DNA from: Emticicia aquatica | GTDB taxonomy: Bacteria > Bacteroidota > Bacteroidia > Cytophagales > Spirosomataceae | Length of the DNA: 64,000 nt | Reading direction: 5' to 3' | NCBI RefSeq assembly: GCF_923079645.1 | Contig: NZ_CAKLPY010000002.1 | Span: 248,001 to 312,000 of the forward strand | Translations under genes and position numbers: made by a program | Notes under the pieces: generated by a model | What the model was told of the DNA's origin: nothing | Databases searched by the model: none | What the model saw: the letters and a program-made list of their open reading frames with translations, nothing else | In this document: piece by piece, positions 53,708 through 62,525 of the stretch | Layout of the letters: each line of letters opens with the position of its first letter | Position numbering within the stretch: position 1 is the stretch's first letter

Positions 53708-56700
53708 ATGAAACAAAACTACTTTGTTCCTATCAAGGGGGCTCTGTTTTGCGGGTTGTTATGGCTGATGTCCGTAGCCGCTTTTGCACAAAAATCCGTA
53801 AGTGGTAAAGTAAGTGACGCAAAAGGCGAAGGCGTACCAGGTGCTAGTATCACAGTGAAAGGTACTACGACTGGTACTATTAGTGATGCAGGCGGTGGAT
53901 TTAAAATCAATGTACCAAATTCAGGTGGTTCATTGGTATTTAGTTCAATTGGCTACAAAACTCAAGAAGTAAAATTATCTGGACAAAGCTCTATCAATGT
54001 TACTTTAGAAGATGATGCTGCAAGTCTTGATGAAGTTGTTGTAACAGGTTATTCAATCGATAAAAGACGTGAATCAACTGGTGCGATTTCAACAGTAAAA
54101 TCTAAAGATTTAACTGCTGTTCCATCTGGTAACGTTGAGCAACAATTACAAGGTAGAGTTGCTGGTCTTACTGTTGTAACAAACGGTCAGCCAGGTACTG
54201 CCAGCCAAATTCGTGTACGTGGTTTTGGTGCATTTGGTGGTAACGAACCTCTTTATGTTGTTGATGGGATGCCAGTAGGTTCTACTAACTTTTTAAGCCC
54301 TGACGACATCGAGTCAACTACTGTATTGAAAGATGCTTCTGCTGCTTCAATCTATGGTGCTCGTGCTGCCAATGGTGTAATTGTTTACACTACTAAAAAA
54401 GGCTCAAAAGGTGCTAAGAAATTAAGTGTTACTTATGATGGTATGTATGGTGTTACTGACCCAGGTAATGGTCAAGCGATGATGAATCCAACTGATTTCG
54501 CTACTTGGACTTGGAATGCAAAAAGAAATTCTGGTGAAGCATTTGGTCACCCACAATTTGGTACAGGTTCAACTCCAGTTATTCCTGATTATTTAAGTGT
54601 TGGTGGAACTCCAGGTGTTGTTGGTTCAGTTGATTTAGCTGCCCAAAAATTAAAATATAACATCGACCCTTCAGCTGGTTCAATCTATCAAGTTATCAAA
54701 GCTAACAAAGCAGGTACAGACTGGTATGGTGCAATTACACGTCAAGCTCCAATCCAAAGACACTCTTTAGGATTTAGCGGTGGTGGCGAAAACAGCCGTT
54801 TCTATGTTGGTTTCTCAGCTCAAGACCAAAAAGGTATCTTGATTAGTAACCAATTAAAACGTTATGCATTCCGTATCAATTCAGAATTCAACGTTTTGAA
54901 AAACTTACGTATCGGTGAAAACATCCAAATGACCTACCTTCAAGTGTTAGGACAAACTGGTGGTGCTGGTGGTAATGGTATTGCTGCTGACGAAAATGAC
55001 ATCTTACAAGCATTCCGTATGCCATCTATCATTCCTATCTATGATGAATTTGGTGGATATGCAGGTACTGCAGCAAAAGGTTTTAACAACCCACGTAACC
55101 CAGTTGCTAACCAACAAGGTTTACTAAATAACCGCAATTTCAATGCGTTAGCAAATGGTAACATTTATGTTGAATATGATCCAATTCCAGGTTTAACATT
55201 ACGTTCTTCTGCAGCTGGTAACTACAACAATGGTTACAACTGGGGTTATACTCGTTGGCAATATGAAAACTCTGAAAATAACTCAGCATTTGGTTATAAC
55301 GAAGGAAGCAACTATTCATTCGGATGGACTTTCACAAATACAGCTAGCTACAAAAAAGCATTTGGTAAACACAATATCGAAGCTTTAGTTGGTCAAGAAG
55401 CATTGAATACTGGTGCAGGTAGAAGCATTAATGCAAATGGTTTAAATCCATTCTCTAAAGACCCTAACTATGTAACAATTACTACATTGGGAAGCAAAAA
55501 CCCACCTTCAAGTAACTTGTTTAAAGGTGTAAACTTTAACTCATATTTCGGTAGAGCTATTTATACATTCAATGACAAATATATCGTAACTGGAGTTATT
55601 CGTCGTGATGGTTCTTCAAGATTTGGTGAAAACAGCCGTTATGGTATATTCCCTGCGGTATCTGCTGCATGGCGTGTATCTTCTGAATCTTTCATGAAAA
55701 ATCTTTCTTGGGTTCAAGACTTGAAAGTTCGTGGAGGTTATGGTACAATGGGTAACTCAAACAACGTTGACCCTAACAACCAATACAGCTTATATGCTGC
55801 AAGTGTAAGTAACTCAGGTTATGACATTAATGGTTCTAACTCAAGCATCGTTGATGGATACTACCGTACACGTATCGGAAACCCGAACGCTAAATGGGAA
55901 ACAAGTATCACTAAAAACATCGGTATCGATGGTTCATTCTTGAAAGGTAAATTAGATGTTATCGTTGATTTCTGGCAAAAAGATACTAAAGACTTATTGT
56001 ATCAATTACCAATTACAGCAACTGCTGGTTTCCAAGCTGCTGCTCCTTCAGTAAACATTGGTAAAATGGTAAATAAAGGTATTGATATTCAAGTTATCAA
56101 CCGTGGTAAAATTACTACTGACTTAGGTTATGAAGTAAACGTAACTGGTAGCTTCTTGAAAAACGAAATTACTGCAATTGCTGACGGTCAAACTTACTTA
56201 ACTAACGTTAACCCTGGTTTCCGTGGTATCAACCCTATTCGTAACCAATTGGGTTATGGCTTATCGTCATTCTATGGTTTCAAAGTATTAGGTTTGTTCC
56301 AATCAAAAGCAGAAGTTGATGCTGCTCCAGCACAAGATGGTAAAGGCGTTGGCCGTTTCCGTTATGCTGACCTTAACAGCGATGGTAAAATTGATGCAAA
56401 TGACCGTACTTATTTAGGAAGTCCAATCCCTAAATTCACTGGTGGTGTAAACTTCACTTTGACTTACAAAGGATTTGACTTATCAGCATATCTTTATACT
56501 TCAGTTGGAAACAAAATTTTCAACGTATCTAAATGGTTTACTGATTTCTATCCATCATTCTCTGGTGCTGCTATTTCTGAGCGTGTTAAAGATTCTTGGA
56601 CACCACAAAATACAGGAGCAACAATTCCAATTTTTGAAACTGCTTCTAACTTTAGTACTAATACTCAAGCTAGTTCATTCTACGTTGAAAATGGTTCATA

Positions 56701-56932
56701 CTTGAGATTGCAAAATGTTGCATTAGGTTATAACTTACCTAAGAGCATTTTAGACAAATTGAAATTGAGCAGATTACACTTATATGCTTCAACTAACAAC
56801 TTGTTTACAATCACAAAATACCAAGGCTTAGACCCTCAAGTAGGTGGAAATGCTGATACAAACTTCGGTATTGACGTAGGTAACTACCCAATTACTAAAA
56901 GCTTTACAGTAGGTCTTAACTTAGGATTCTAA
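53708..56932 (+). CDS. SusC/RagA family TonB-linked outer-membrane transporter
   Basis: A 1074-residue TonB-dependent transporter. The signal peptide ends SVAAFAQ. A carboxypeptidase-like domain follows (residues about 30-110, VSGKVSDAKGEGVPGASITVKG), then a TonB-box-like DEVVVTGYS, a plug (residues about 120-230: QLQGRVAGLTVVTNGQ, IRVRGFG, VVDGMP) and a barrel of 22 or more strands, ending SFTVGLNLGF. It imports a large or oligomeric ligand with its SusD partner. Codon use differs by eye from neighbours (AAC, GGT, CGT, TAC are common), suggesting high expression. The ligand is unknown. Confidence 0.97.
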   Translation: MKQNYFVPIKGALFCGLLWLMSVAAFAQKSVSGKVSDAKGEGVPGASITVKGTTTGTISDAGGGFKINVPNSGGSLVFSSIGYKTQEVKLSGQSSINVTLEDDAASLDEVVVTGYSIDKRRESTGAISTVKSKDLTAVPSGNVEQQLQGRVAGLTVVTNGQPGTASQIRVRGFGAFGGNEPLYVVDGMPVGSTNFLSPDDIESTTVLKDASAASIYGARAANGVIVYTTKKGSKGAKKLSVTYDGMYGVTDPGNGQAMMNPTDFATWTWNAKRNSGEAFGHPQFGTGSTPVIPDYLSVGGTPGVVGSVDLAAQKLKYNIDPSAGSIYQVIKANKAGTDWYGAITRQAPIQRHSLGFSGGGENSRFYVGFSAQDQKGILISNQLKRYAFRINSEFNVLKNLRIGENIQMTYLQVLGQTGGAGGNGIAADENDILQAFRMPSIIPIYDEFGGYAGTAAKGFNNPRNPVANQQGLLNNRNFNALANGNIYVEYDPIPGLTLRSSAAGNYNNGYNWGYTRWQYENSENNSAFGYNEGSNYSFGWTFTNTASYKKAFGKHNIEALVGQEALNTGAGRSINANGLNPFSKDPNYVTITTLGSKNPPSSNLFKGVNFNSYFGRAIYTFNDKYIVTGVIRRDGSSRFGENSRYGIFPAVSAAWRVSSESFMKNLSWVQDLKVRGGYGTMGNSNNVDPNNQYSLYAASVSNSGYDINGSNSSIVDGYYRTRIGNPNAKWETSITKNIGIDGSFLKGKLDVIVDFWQKDTKDLLYQLPITATAGFQAAAPSVNIGKMVNKGIDIQVINRGKITTDLGYEVNVTGSFLKNEITAIADGQTYLTNVNPGFRGINPIRNQLGYGLSSFYGFKVLGLFQSKAEVDAAPAQDGKGVGRFRYADLNSDGKIDANDRTYLGSPIPKFTGGVNFTLTYKGFDLSAYLYTSVGNKIFNVSKWFTDFYPSFSGAAISERVKDSWTPQNTGATIPIFETASNFSTNTQASSFYVENGSYLRLQNVALGYNLPKSILDKLKLSRLHLYASTNNLFTITKYQGLDPQVGGNADTNFGIDVGNYPITKSFTVGLNLGF

Positions 56933-56945
56933 TTCAAAGTAAATC

Positions 56946-56973
56946 GTAATCAGCAGTGAATGCTGCTGATTAC
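56946..56973 (+). other. Intercistronic hairpin between susC and susD
   Basis: An 11-bp perfect stem (GTAATCAGCAG at 56946-56956 with CTGCTGATTAC at 56963-56973), loop 6 nt, with no T-run after it. It is not a normal terminator; it may be a stability or attenuation element that sets the SusC to SusD ratio. Confidence 0.6.
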
Positions 56974-57017
56974 AAAAGCAAAGTGTTAAAAATTTAACTC
57001 AAATCTTCATTATTAAA

Positions 57018-58751
57018 ATGAGAAAATATATTTTTAGTAAATTAACATTAGCAGTATCCTTGCTTACTTTAATAGGATACTCATGTAAGGAAGATTTCCT
57101 TACAGTATTACCGACTGGTGCAATTGCTAAAACGCAGTTGACTACTAAAAAAGGACTAGAAGGAGCTTTGATTTCTGCTTATGGTCAAATGAGTGGTTAT
57201 GGTACACGTATGGTTCACCCTAACAACTGGGTTTGGGGAAGTATTCGTGGTGGAGATGCTAACAAAGGAACTGACCCAGGTGACTTTTCTGACATCAACC
57301 CAATCCAACGTTTTGAATATCTTGCAACTCAAGGTGTAATTAACGATAACTACCGTGGTTTATATGAAGGTGTAGCTCGTTCAAATAACGTTTTAGGCTT
57401 ATTGAAAGATGCTCAATCTGATGTAAGTGCTGAAGACAAAAAACGTATAGAAGCTGAAGCTAAATTCTTGAGAGGTCACTTCTATTTCTCATTGAAGAGA
57501 AACTACAACAATACTCCTTATGTTGACGAAACTGTTGACGTAGGTTCTGGTATTGAGAAAATTACGAATACTGCTGATTTGTACCCTAAAATCGAAGCTG
57601 ATTTCAAATTCGCTTACGATAACTTACCTGCAACTCAAGGCCAAAAAGGTCGTGCAAACAAATGGGCTGCTGCTGCATATTTAGCTAAAGTTTATATGGC
57701 TCAAAAGAAATATGCTGAAGCAAAAACTTTGTTTGATGCAATCATTGCAAATGGTGTAACAACGGGTGGAACTAAATACGCTCTTGTTGCTAGCTTCCCT
57801 GATTTGTACAAAGCATCTAACGATAATAACTCTGAGTCAATCTTTGCTGTACAAGCTGCTGCTAACACAGGTAGTGTAAATAACGCAAATGCTGATGGTG
57901 ACTTGAACTGGCCTTACAACACTGGTCCTAATGGCCCTGGTAACTGTTGTGGATTCTTCCAACCAAGCTCAGAATTAGCGAACTCATACCGTACAAAAGA
58001 TGGTTTACCATTACTTGATGGTTCTTACAATGATGCTGCAAACAGAGTAAAATCTGATATGGGTATTCAAACAAGTACTTCATTTACACCAGATGCAGGT
58101 GAACTAGACCCTCGTATTGACCACACTATCGGTCGTCGTGGTATCATGTTCTTAGACTGGCAAAAACACCCAGGCTTTGACTGGATTCGTAACCAAGCTA
58201 ATGGTGGACCATACTCTCCAAAGAAATATTCTTATTACAAATCTGAAAAGGGTTCGTTACAAGATAATAGCTCTTGGACTCCAGGTTACACTGCTTTGAA
58301 CGTTACAATCATCCGTTTCGCTGACGTTTTATTGATGGCAGCTGAAGCTGAAGTTGAAGTTGGTAGCTTAGAAAAAGCTCGTGAATATGTTAACATGATT
58401 CGTAATCGTGCAGCGAACCCTGCATCTTTCGTAACACAAGATGGTGGCCCAGCGGCTAACTATAAAATCAGTACTTATGATGCTCCTTGGACTGACAAAG
58501 CTGTTGCTCGTACTGCTGTTCGTTTCGAACGTAAGTTAGAGTTAGCTATGGAAGGACACCGTTTCTTTGACTTGGTACGTTGGGGAACTGATGTTGCTGA
58601 TATCAATGCTTATTTGAAATACGAAAATACAGTATTACCAAATACATTACCAAACGGTGGATACCAAGCGAAACATGCTTTGTTACCACTTCCTCAAGCT
58701 CAAATTGACTTACTTGGTTCTAGTATTTTAAAACAAAATCCTGGATATTAA
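57018..58751 (+). CDS. RagB/SusD family surface lipoprotein
   Basis: A 577-residue nutrient-binding lipoprotein. The lipobox Cys is at residue 23 (LIGYSC). The SusD pattern is clear: FLTVLPTGAIAKTQLTTKKGLEGALISAYG near the start, TPR-like helices (KKRIEAEAKFLRGHFYF, then AAYLAKVYMAQKKYAEAKTLFD) and the C-terminal VIRFADVLLMAAEAEVEVGSLEKAREYVNMIRNRA, with ARTAVRFERKLELAMEGHRFFDLVRWG. It forms a pedal-bin lid on SusC. The same biased codons occur as in susC. A terminator follows, so the operon probably ends here. Confidence 0.97.
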   Translation: MRKYIFSKLTLAVSLLTLIGYSCKEDFLTVLPTGAIAKTQLTTKKGLEGALISAYGQMSGYGTRMVHPNNWVWGSIRGGDANKGTDPGDFSDINPIQRFEYLATQGVINDNYRGLYEGVARSNNVLGLLKDAQSDVSAEDKKRIEAEAKFLRGHFYFSLKRNYNNTPYVDETVDVGSGIEKITNTADLYPKIEADFKFAYDNLPATQGQKGRANKWAAAAYLAKVYMAQKKYAEAKTLFDAIIANGVTTGGTKYALVASFPDLYKASNDNNSESIFAVQAAANTGSVNNANADGDLNWPYNTGPNGPGNCCGFFQPSSELANSYRTKDGLPLLDGSYNDAANRVKSDMGIQTSTSFTPDAGELDPRIDHTIGRRGIMFLDWQKHPGFDWIRNQANGGPYSPKKYSYYKSEKGSLQDNSSWTPGYTALNVTIIRFADVLLMAAEAEVEVGSLEKAREYVNMIRNRAANPASFVTQDGGPAANYKISTYDAPWTDKAVARTAVRFERKLELAMEGHRFFDLVRWGTDVADINAYLKYENTVLPNTLPNGGYQAKHALLPLPQAQIDLLGSSILKQNPGY

Positions 58752-58776
58752 TATTTATTATATCTAAGTGATTTAT

Positions 58777-58808
58777 AAAAAGAGATGGCTAAATTGCCAT
58801 CTCTTTTT
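58777..58808 (+). terminator. Terminator after susD
   Basis: A perfect 13-bp stem (AAAAAGAGATGGC at 58777-58789 with GCCATCTCTTTTT at 58796-58808), 6-nt loop, T-run. It lies 25 bp past the susD stop. Confidence 0.93.
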
Positions 58809-58816
58809 TAATTTTG
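58809..58816 (+). promoter_or_regulatory. Candidate -7 element for the VCBS gene (TAATTTTG)
   Basis: TAATTTTG fits TAnnTTTG and begins right where the susD terminator ends. It is 63 bp before the ATG at 58879. No matched upstream TTTG. Confidence 0.3.
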
Positions 58817-58878
58817 TAGAAACAAACACGCCATTAGCCCTAAAAACTTGTTATTACATTTCTCTATTATAGAAAATT

Positions 58879-61800
58879 ATGAAAAAGGTACTATACTTGC
58901 TCTTAATCCCATTTATTTTCTCAGCCTGTGAAAATAAACAGACACTATTTACAGAACTCAAACCTGAAAAAAGTGGCATTAAATTTTCAAACCGAATTGC
59001 TGAAAATGACACCTTGAATATCCTCACTTTTGAATACGTTTATAATGGCGGTGGCGTGGCAATGGGTGACTTCAATAACGATAACCTTACAGATATATAC
59101 TTTACTGGAAACACCACTCAAAATAAACTTTATATTAATAAAACTAAAAAAGGTGAAACATTACACTTTGAAGATGTAACACAAAAAGCTGGTGTTGCTG
59201 GCGAAAATAGATGGTCGTCAGGTGTTGCTTTGGTTGATATTAATAATGATAAATTACTTGATATTTATGTCTGTGCTACCGCTCGAAAAGCAGTAACCCA
59301 ACGGACAAATATGCTTTACATCAATCAAGGATTTGGTAAAGAAGGTATTCCGACATTCAAAGAAATGGCCAAAGATTATGGCATTGCTGATACTACACAC
59401 ACAACAAATGCCGCTTTTTTTGATTATGACAATGATGGTGATTTAGATTTATATCTTGTCATTAATGAAATGGATGATAGTCGCTTTCCTAATAAATATC
59501 AAGAAAAAGATAAAATTAAAGCTTCCAAAAGAAGCGACCGACTTTATAGAAATGATTTCGATAAAACCAAAAATCATGCTTTCTATACCAATGTTTCGCA
59601 AGAAGCAGGAATTTTCGACGATGCTTATGGATTAGGTATCAATATAACTGATATTAATCAAGATGGCTGGAAAGATATTTATGTAACCAACGATTTCCTG
59701 ACAAACGATTTATTATATATCAATAATCATAATGGCACTTTCTCCGAACAAGCAAAACAGTATTTTAAACATACTTCTTATTCGGCTATGGGGAATGATG
59801 TTTCGGACATTAATAACGATGGTTTAGTTGACATTATAGCTCTCGATATGATGCCCGAAAGTAACTATCGTAAAAAAATGATGACTCCAGCAAATAGCTA
59901 TGTAACTTACCAAAACAATGACAAATTTGGTTATTTATACCAATATCCACGCAATACTTTGCAGCTTAATCAAGGAAAAAATCCTATAAATGGACAGCCA
60001 ATTTTCAGCGAAATCAGTTTATTAGCAGGTGTTGCCCAAACCGATTGGAGTTGGACTCCAATGGTAACTGATTTTGATAATGACGGTTTCCGAGATATTA
60101 TCATCACTAATGGTTTTCCAAGAGATATAACTGACCAAGATTTTTTAGCTTATCGGAATGAGGTAAACGCACTCATGGAAAAATCTATGCTTTTGGAATA
60201 TGTACCAAAAGTAAAACTTAAAAATTACGCATATAAAAATACTGGAACAAACGGAGCATTTCAATTTGATGATGTAACGGAAAAATGGGGAATTACGCAA
60301 CCAACTTCGGCAAATGGAGCTGCGTATGCTGACCTTGACAACGACGGAGACTTAGACTACATTGTCAATAATATTAATGATTCTGCATCAGTTTTTCAAA
60401 ATAATTTAGTTCAAATCAAACCTAAAGAAAGTAGTTTCCTGCGAGTAAAATTTAAAGGAAACGAAAATAACATCAACGGAATTGGTGCTTGGGTTGAAAT
60501 AAAATATGGTAAAGGCGAAAAACAAGTTTACGAAAACTCCCCTTATCGAGGTTATTTATCAACCGTCGAGCCAATAGCACATTTTGGTTTAGGTAAATAC
60601 AAACAAATAACACAACTAAAAGTTACTTGGGGCAACGGAAAAACGCAAACACTCAGCAATATAAAAACCAATCAAGTAATTATACTTGATGAAAAAAATG
60701 CCACTCCTCCCCTTCCAGAAGTTCAATTACCTAAAGCAAGTCTGCTTTTTACGGATGTTACAGATGCTCTTAAAGTAAATTATAAACATGAAGAAGAAGA
60801 TTATATTGACTTTAATGTTCAGAAACTTTTACCACATAAATTTTCTCAATTTGGCCCTGCTCTTTCAGTGGGAGATGTAAACGGCGATGGCATTGAAGAT
60901 ATTTTCATTGGTGGTTCAAATAATCATAAGGGGAAATTTTTGATTCAAAATAAAGAAGGAAAATTTAGCATTCAGGATTTATTGTCGGGTAAAGATGGAG
61001 CCGAAAAAGTTACCGAAGATATGGGTACGCTTCTCTTTGATGTTGAAAACGACGGAGATTTAGATTTATACATCGTCAGCGGTAGTTCAGAATTTGCGGC
61101 TGATTCACCTTCGCTACAAGACCAACTTTATCTCAATGATGGCAAAGGGCATTTTCAATTAGAAATTAACGCTTTACCTAAATTTCTCAAAAGTGGTTCA
61201 TGTGTAAAAGCTGCTGATTTTGACAAAGATGGCGACTTAGACCTCTTTATTGGTGGCAGAGTTGAACCTTCAGCTTACCCAAAACCAGTTTCTAGTTATA
61301 TTTTACGCAACGATAAAGGCAAATTTACTGACGTTTCAGCTCAAATTGCTCCGCAATTAAAAAACATTGGATTAGTTTGTGATGTGCTTTGGACTGACTT
61401 TGATAATGATGGTTGGCAAGATTTGGTGCTTGCTGGAGAGTTTATGCCAATTACATTCATGAAAAATGTTAAAGGAAAATTACAACCACAGACGTCAAAT
61501 ATTGAAAATAAAATAGGTTGGTGGAATAGTATCACTTCTGGAGATTTTGATAATGATGGAGACATTGATTATATCGCAGGAAATACTGGAATCAATACGC
61601 TTATGCGAGCAACCGACGAACGACCTGTAAGTGTTTATGCCAAAGACTTTAATAATGATGGATTCTATGATGCTATTCCGACTGTTTATTATAAAGATTT
61701 AGAAGGAAAACCGAAAGAATTTCCATTCAATACACGTGATGATTTGGCCAAACAATTTATACAAACCCGTCAACGTTTTCAGAATTATGCTAAATTTTCT

Positions 61801-62433
61801 GAGGCAACAATCAAAGAAATTTTGAAACCAGAAGAATTGAAAGAAGCAATAATTCTTAAAGCAAATTGGTTAAAAAGTAGTTATATCGAAAACAAAGGAA
61901 ATGGACAATTTGAAATAAAAGAATTGCCAATTCAAGCCCAATTTGCCCCAATATTTGGCATGCTCACACAAGATTTTGACCAAGATGGCAATTTAGATGT
62001 ACTCGTTACTGGAAACGATTATGCTGTTGAAGTTTCGGTTGGTAGAAATGATGCATTAAACGGTTTATTACTAAAAGGCAATGGAAAAGGTTCTTTTGAA
62101 GCGGTTTCACTTGATAAAAGTGGTTATTGTGTAACTGGAGATGCTAAAAGTTTAGTGAAAATAATGAATCCAAAAGGACAACTATTGACCGTAACTTCTC
62201 AAAATAAAAACATCTTGAAATTCTTTGAATACCACTTTCCTGTTAAAACCGTTGCACTTCAACCAAACGAAACTACGGTTCTATTGAAATTCAAAAACGG
62301 TAAAACAAGAAGGGAAGAAATCGGATTTGGTTCTTCATTTTTATCACAATCAGCTCATAATTTAACGATAAGTTCGGATATTCTGAGTGCCGAAATTATT
62401 GATACAAAAGGTGCTAAAAGAATCATTAAATAA
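58879..62433 (+). CDS. Large lipoprotein with VCBS/FG-GAP repeats and an ASPIC/UnbV domain
   Basis: An 1184-residue exported lipoprotein; the lipobox Cys is at residue 17 (FIFSAC). It holds many calcium-binding FG-GAP/VCBS units (MGDFNNDNLTDIYFTGN, DFDNDGFRDIII, ADLDNDGDLDYIVNN, DVENDGDLDLYIV, DFDKDGDLDLFIGG). An ASPIC/UnbV-like segment lies near the middle (SPYRGYLSTVEPIAHFGLGKYKQITQLKVTWGNGKTQ). Such proteins often sit beside SusCD pairs in Bacteroidota and probably fold as a seven-bladed propeller on the surface. Function is not established. Codon use here is ordinary AT-rich, unlike susCD. Confidence 0.93.
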   Translation: MKKVLYLLLIPFIFSACENKQTLFTELKPEKSGIKFSNRIAENDTLNILTFEYVYNGGGVAMGDFNNDNLTDIYFTGNTTQNKLYINKTKKGETLHFEDVTQKAGVAGENRWSSGVALVDINNDKLLDIYVCATARKAVTQRTNMLYINQGFGKEGIPTFKEMAKDYGIADTTHTTNAAFFDYDNDGDLDLYLVINEMDDSRFPNKYQEKDKIKASKRSDRLYRNDFDKTKNHAFYTNVSQEAGIFDDAYGLGINITDINQDGWKDIYVTNDFLTNDLLYINNHNGTFSEQAKQYFKHTSYSAMGNDVSDINNDGLVDIIALDMMPESNYRKKMMTPANSYVTYQNNDKFGYLYQYPRNTLQLNQGKNPINGQPIFSEISLLAGVAQTDWSWTPMVTDFDNDGFRDIIITNGFPRDITDQDFLAYRNEVNALMEKSMLLEYVPKVKLKNYAYKNTGTNGAFQFDDVTEKWGITQPTSANGAAYADLDNDGDLDYIVNNINDSASVFQNNLVQIKPKESSFLRVKFKGNENNINGIGAWVEIKYGKGEKQVYENSPYRGYLSTVEPIAHFGLGKYKQITQLKVTWGNGKTQTLSNIKTNQVIILDEKNATPPLPEVQLPKASLLFTDVTDALKVNYKHEEEDYIDFNVQKLLPHKFSQFGPALSVGDVNGDGIEDIFIGGSNNHKGKFLIQNKEGKFSIQDLLSGKDGAEKVTEDMGTLLFDVENDGDLDLYIVSGSSEFAADSPSLQDQLYLNDGKGHFQLEINALPKFLKSGSCVKAADFDKDGDLDLFIGGRVEPSAYPKPVSSYILRNDKGKFTDVSAQIAPQLKNIGLVCDVLWTDFDNDGWQDLVLAGEFMPITFMKNVKGKLQPQTSNIENKIGWWNSITSGDFDNDGDIDYIAGNTGINTLMRATDERPVSVYAKDFNNDGFYDAIPTVYYKDLEGKPKEFPFNTRDDLAKQFIQTRQRFQNYAKFSEATIKEILKPEELKEAIILKANWLKSSYIENKGNGQFEIKELPIQAQFAPIFGMLTQDFDQDGNLDVLVTGNDYAVEVSVGRNDALNGLLLKGNGKGSFEAVSLDKSGYCVTGDAKSLVKIMNPKGQLLTVTSQNKNILKFFEYHFPVKTVALQPNETTVLLKFKNGKTRREEIGFGSSFLSQSAHNLTISSDILSAEIIDTKGAKRIIK

Positions 62434-62446
62434 TATCGTGAGGCGT

Positions 62447-62481
62447 TGAGGCGTGATACAAAAAGGTTGTATCACGCCTCA
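62447..62481. other. Strong hairpin without T-run after the VCBS gene
   Basis: A perfect 15-bp stem (TGAGGCGTGATACAA at 62447-62461 with TTGTATCACGCCTCA at 62467-62481) and 5-nt loop lie between the VCBS stop and the next gene. The bases after it (TTGGGTATA) are not a T-tract, so a plain intrinsic terminator is doubtful. Confidence 0.6.
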
Positions 62482-62525
62482 TTGGGTATAAAACTATTCA
62501 ATACTAATCCTTAAACACAAATACA

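Noticed and set aside
53708..58751. Polysaccharide utilisation locus for a specific glycan
   Set aside because: No glycoside hydrolase, lyase or sulfatase in view and no dedicated regulator; the ligand cannot be inferred.
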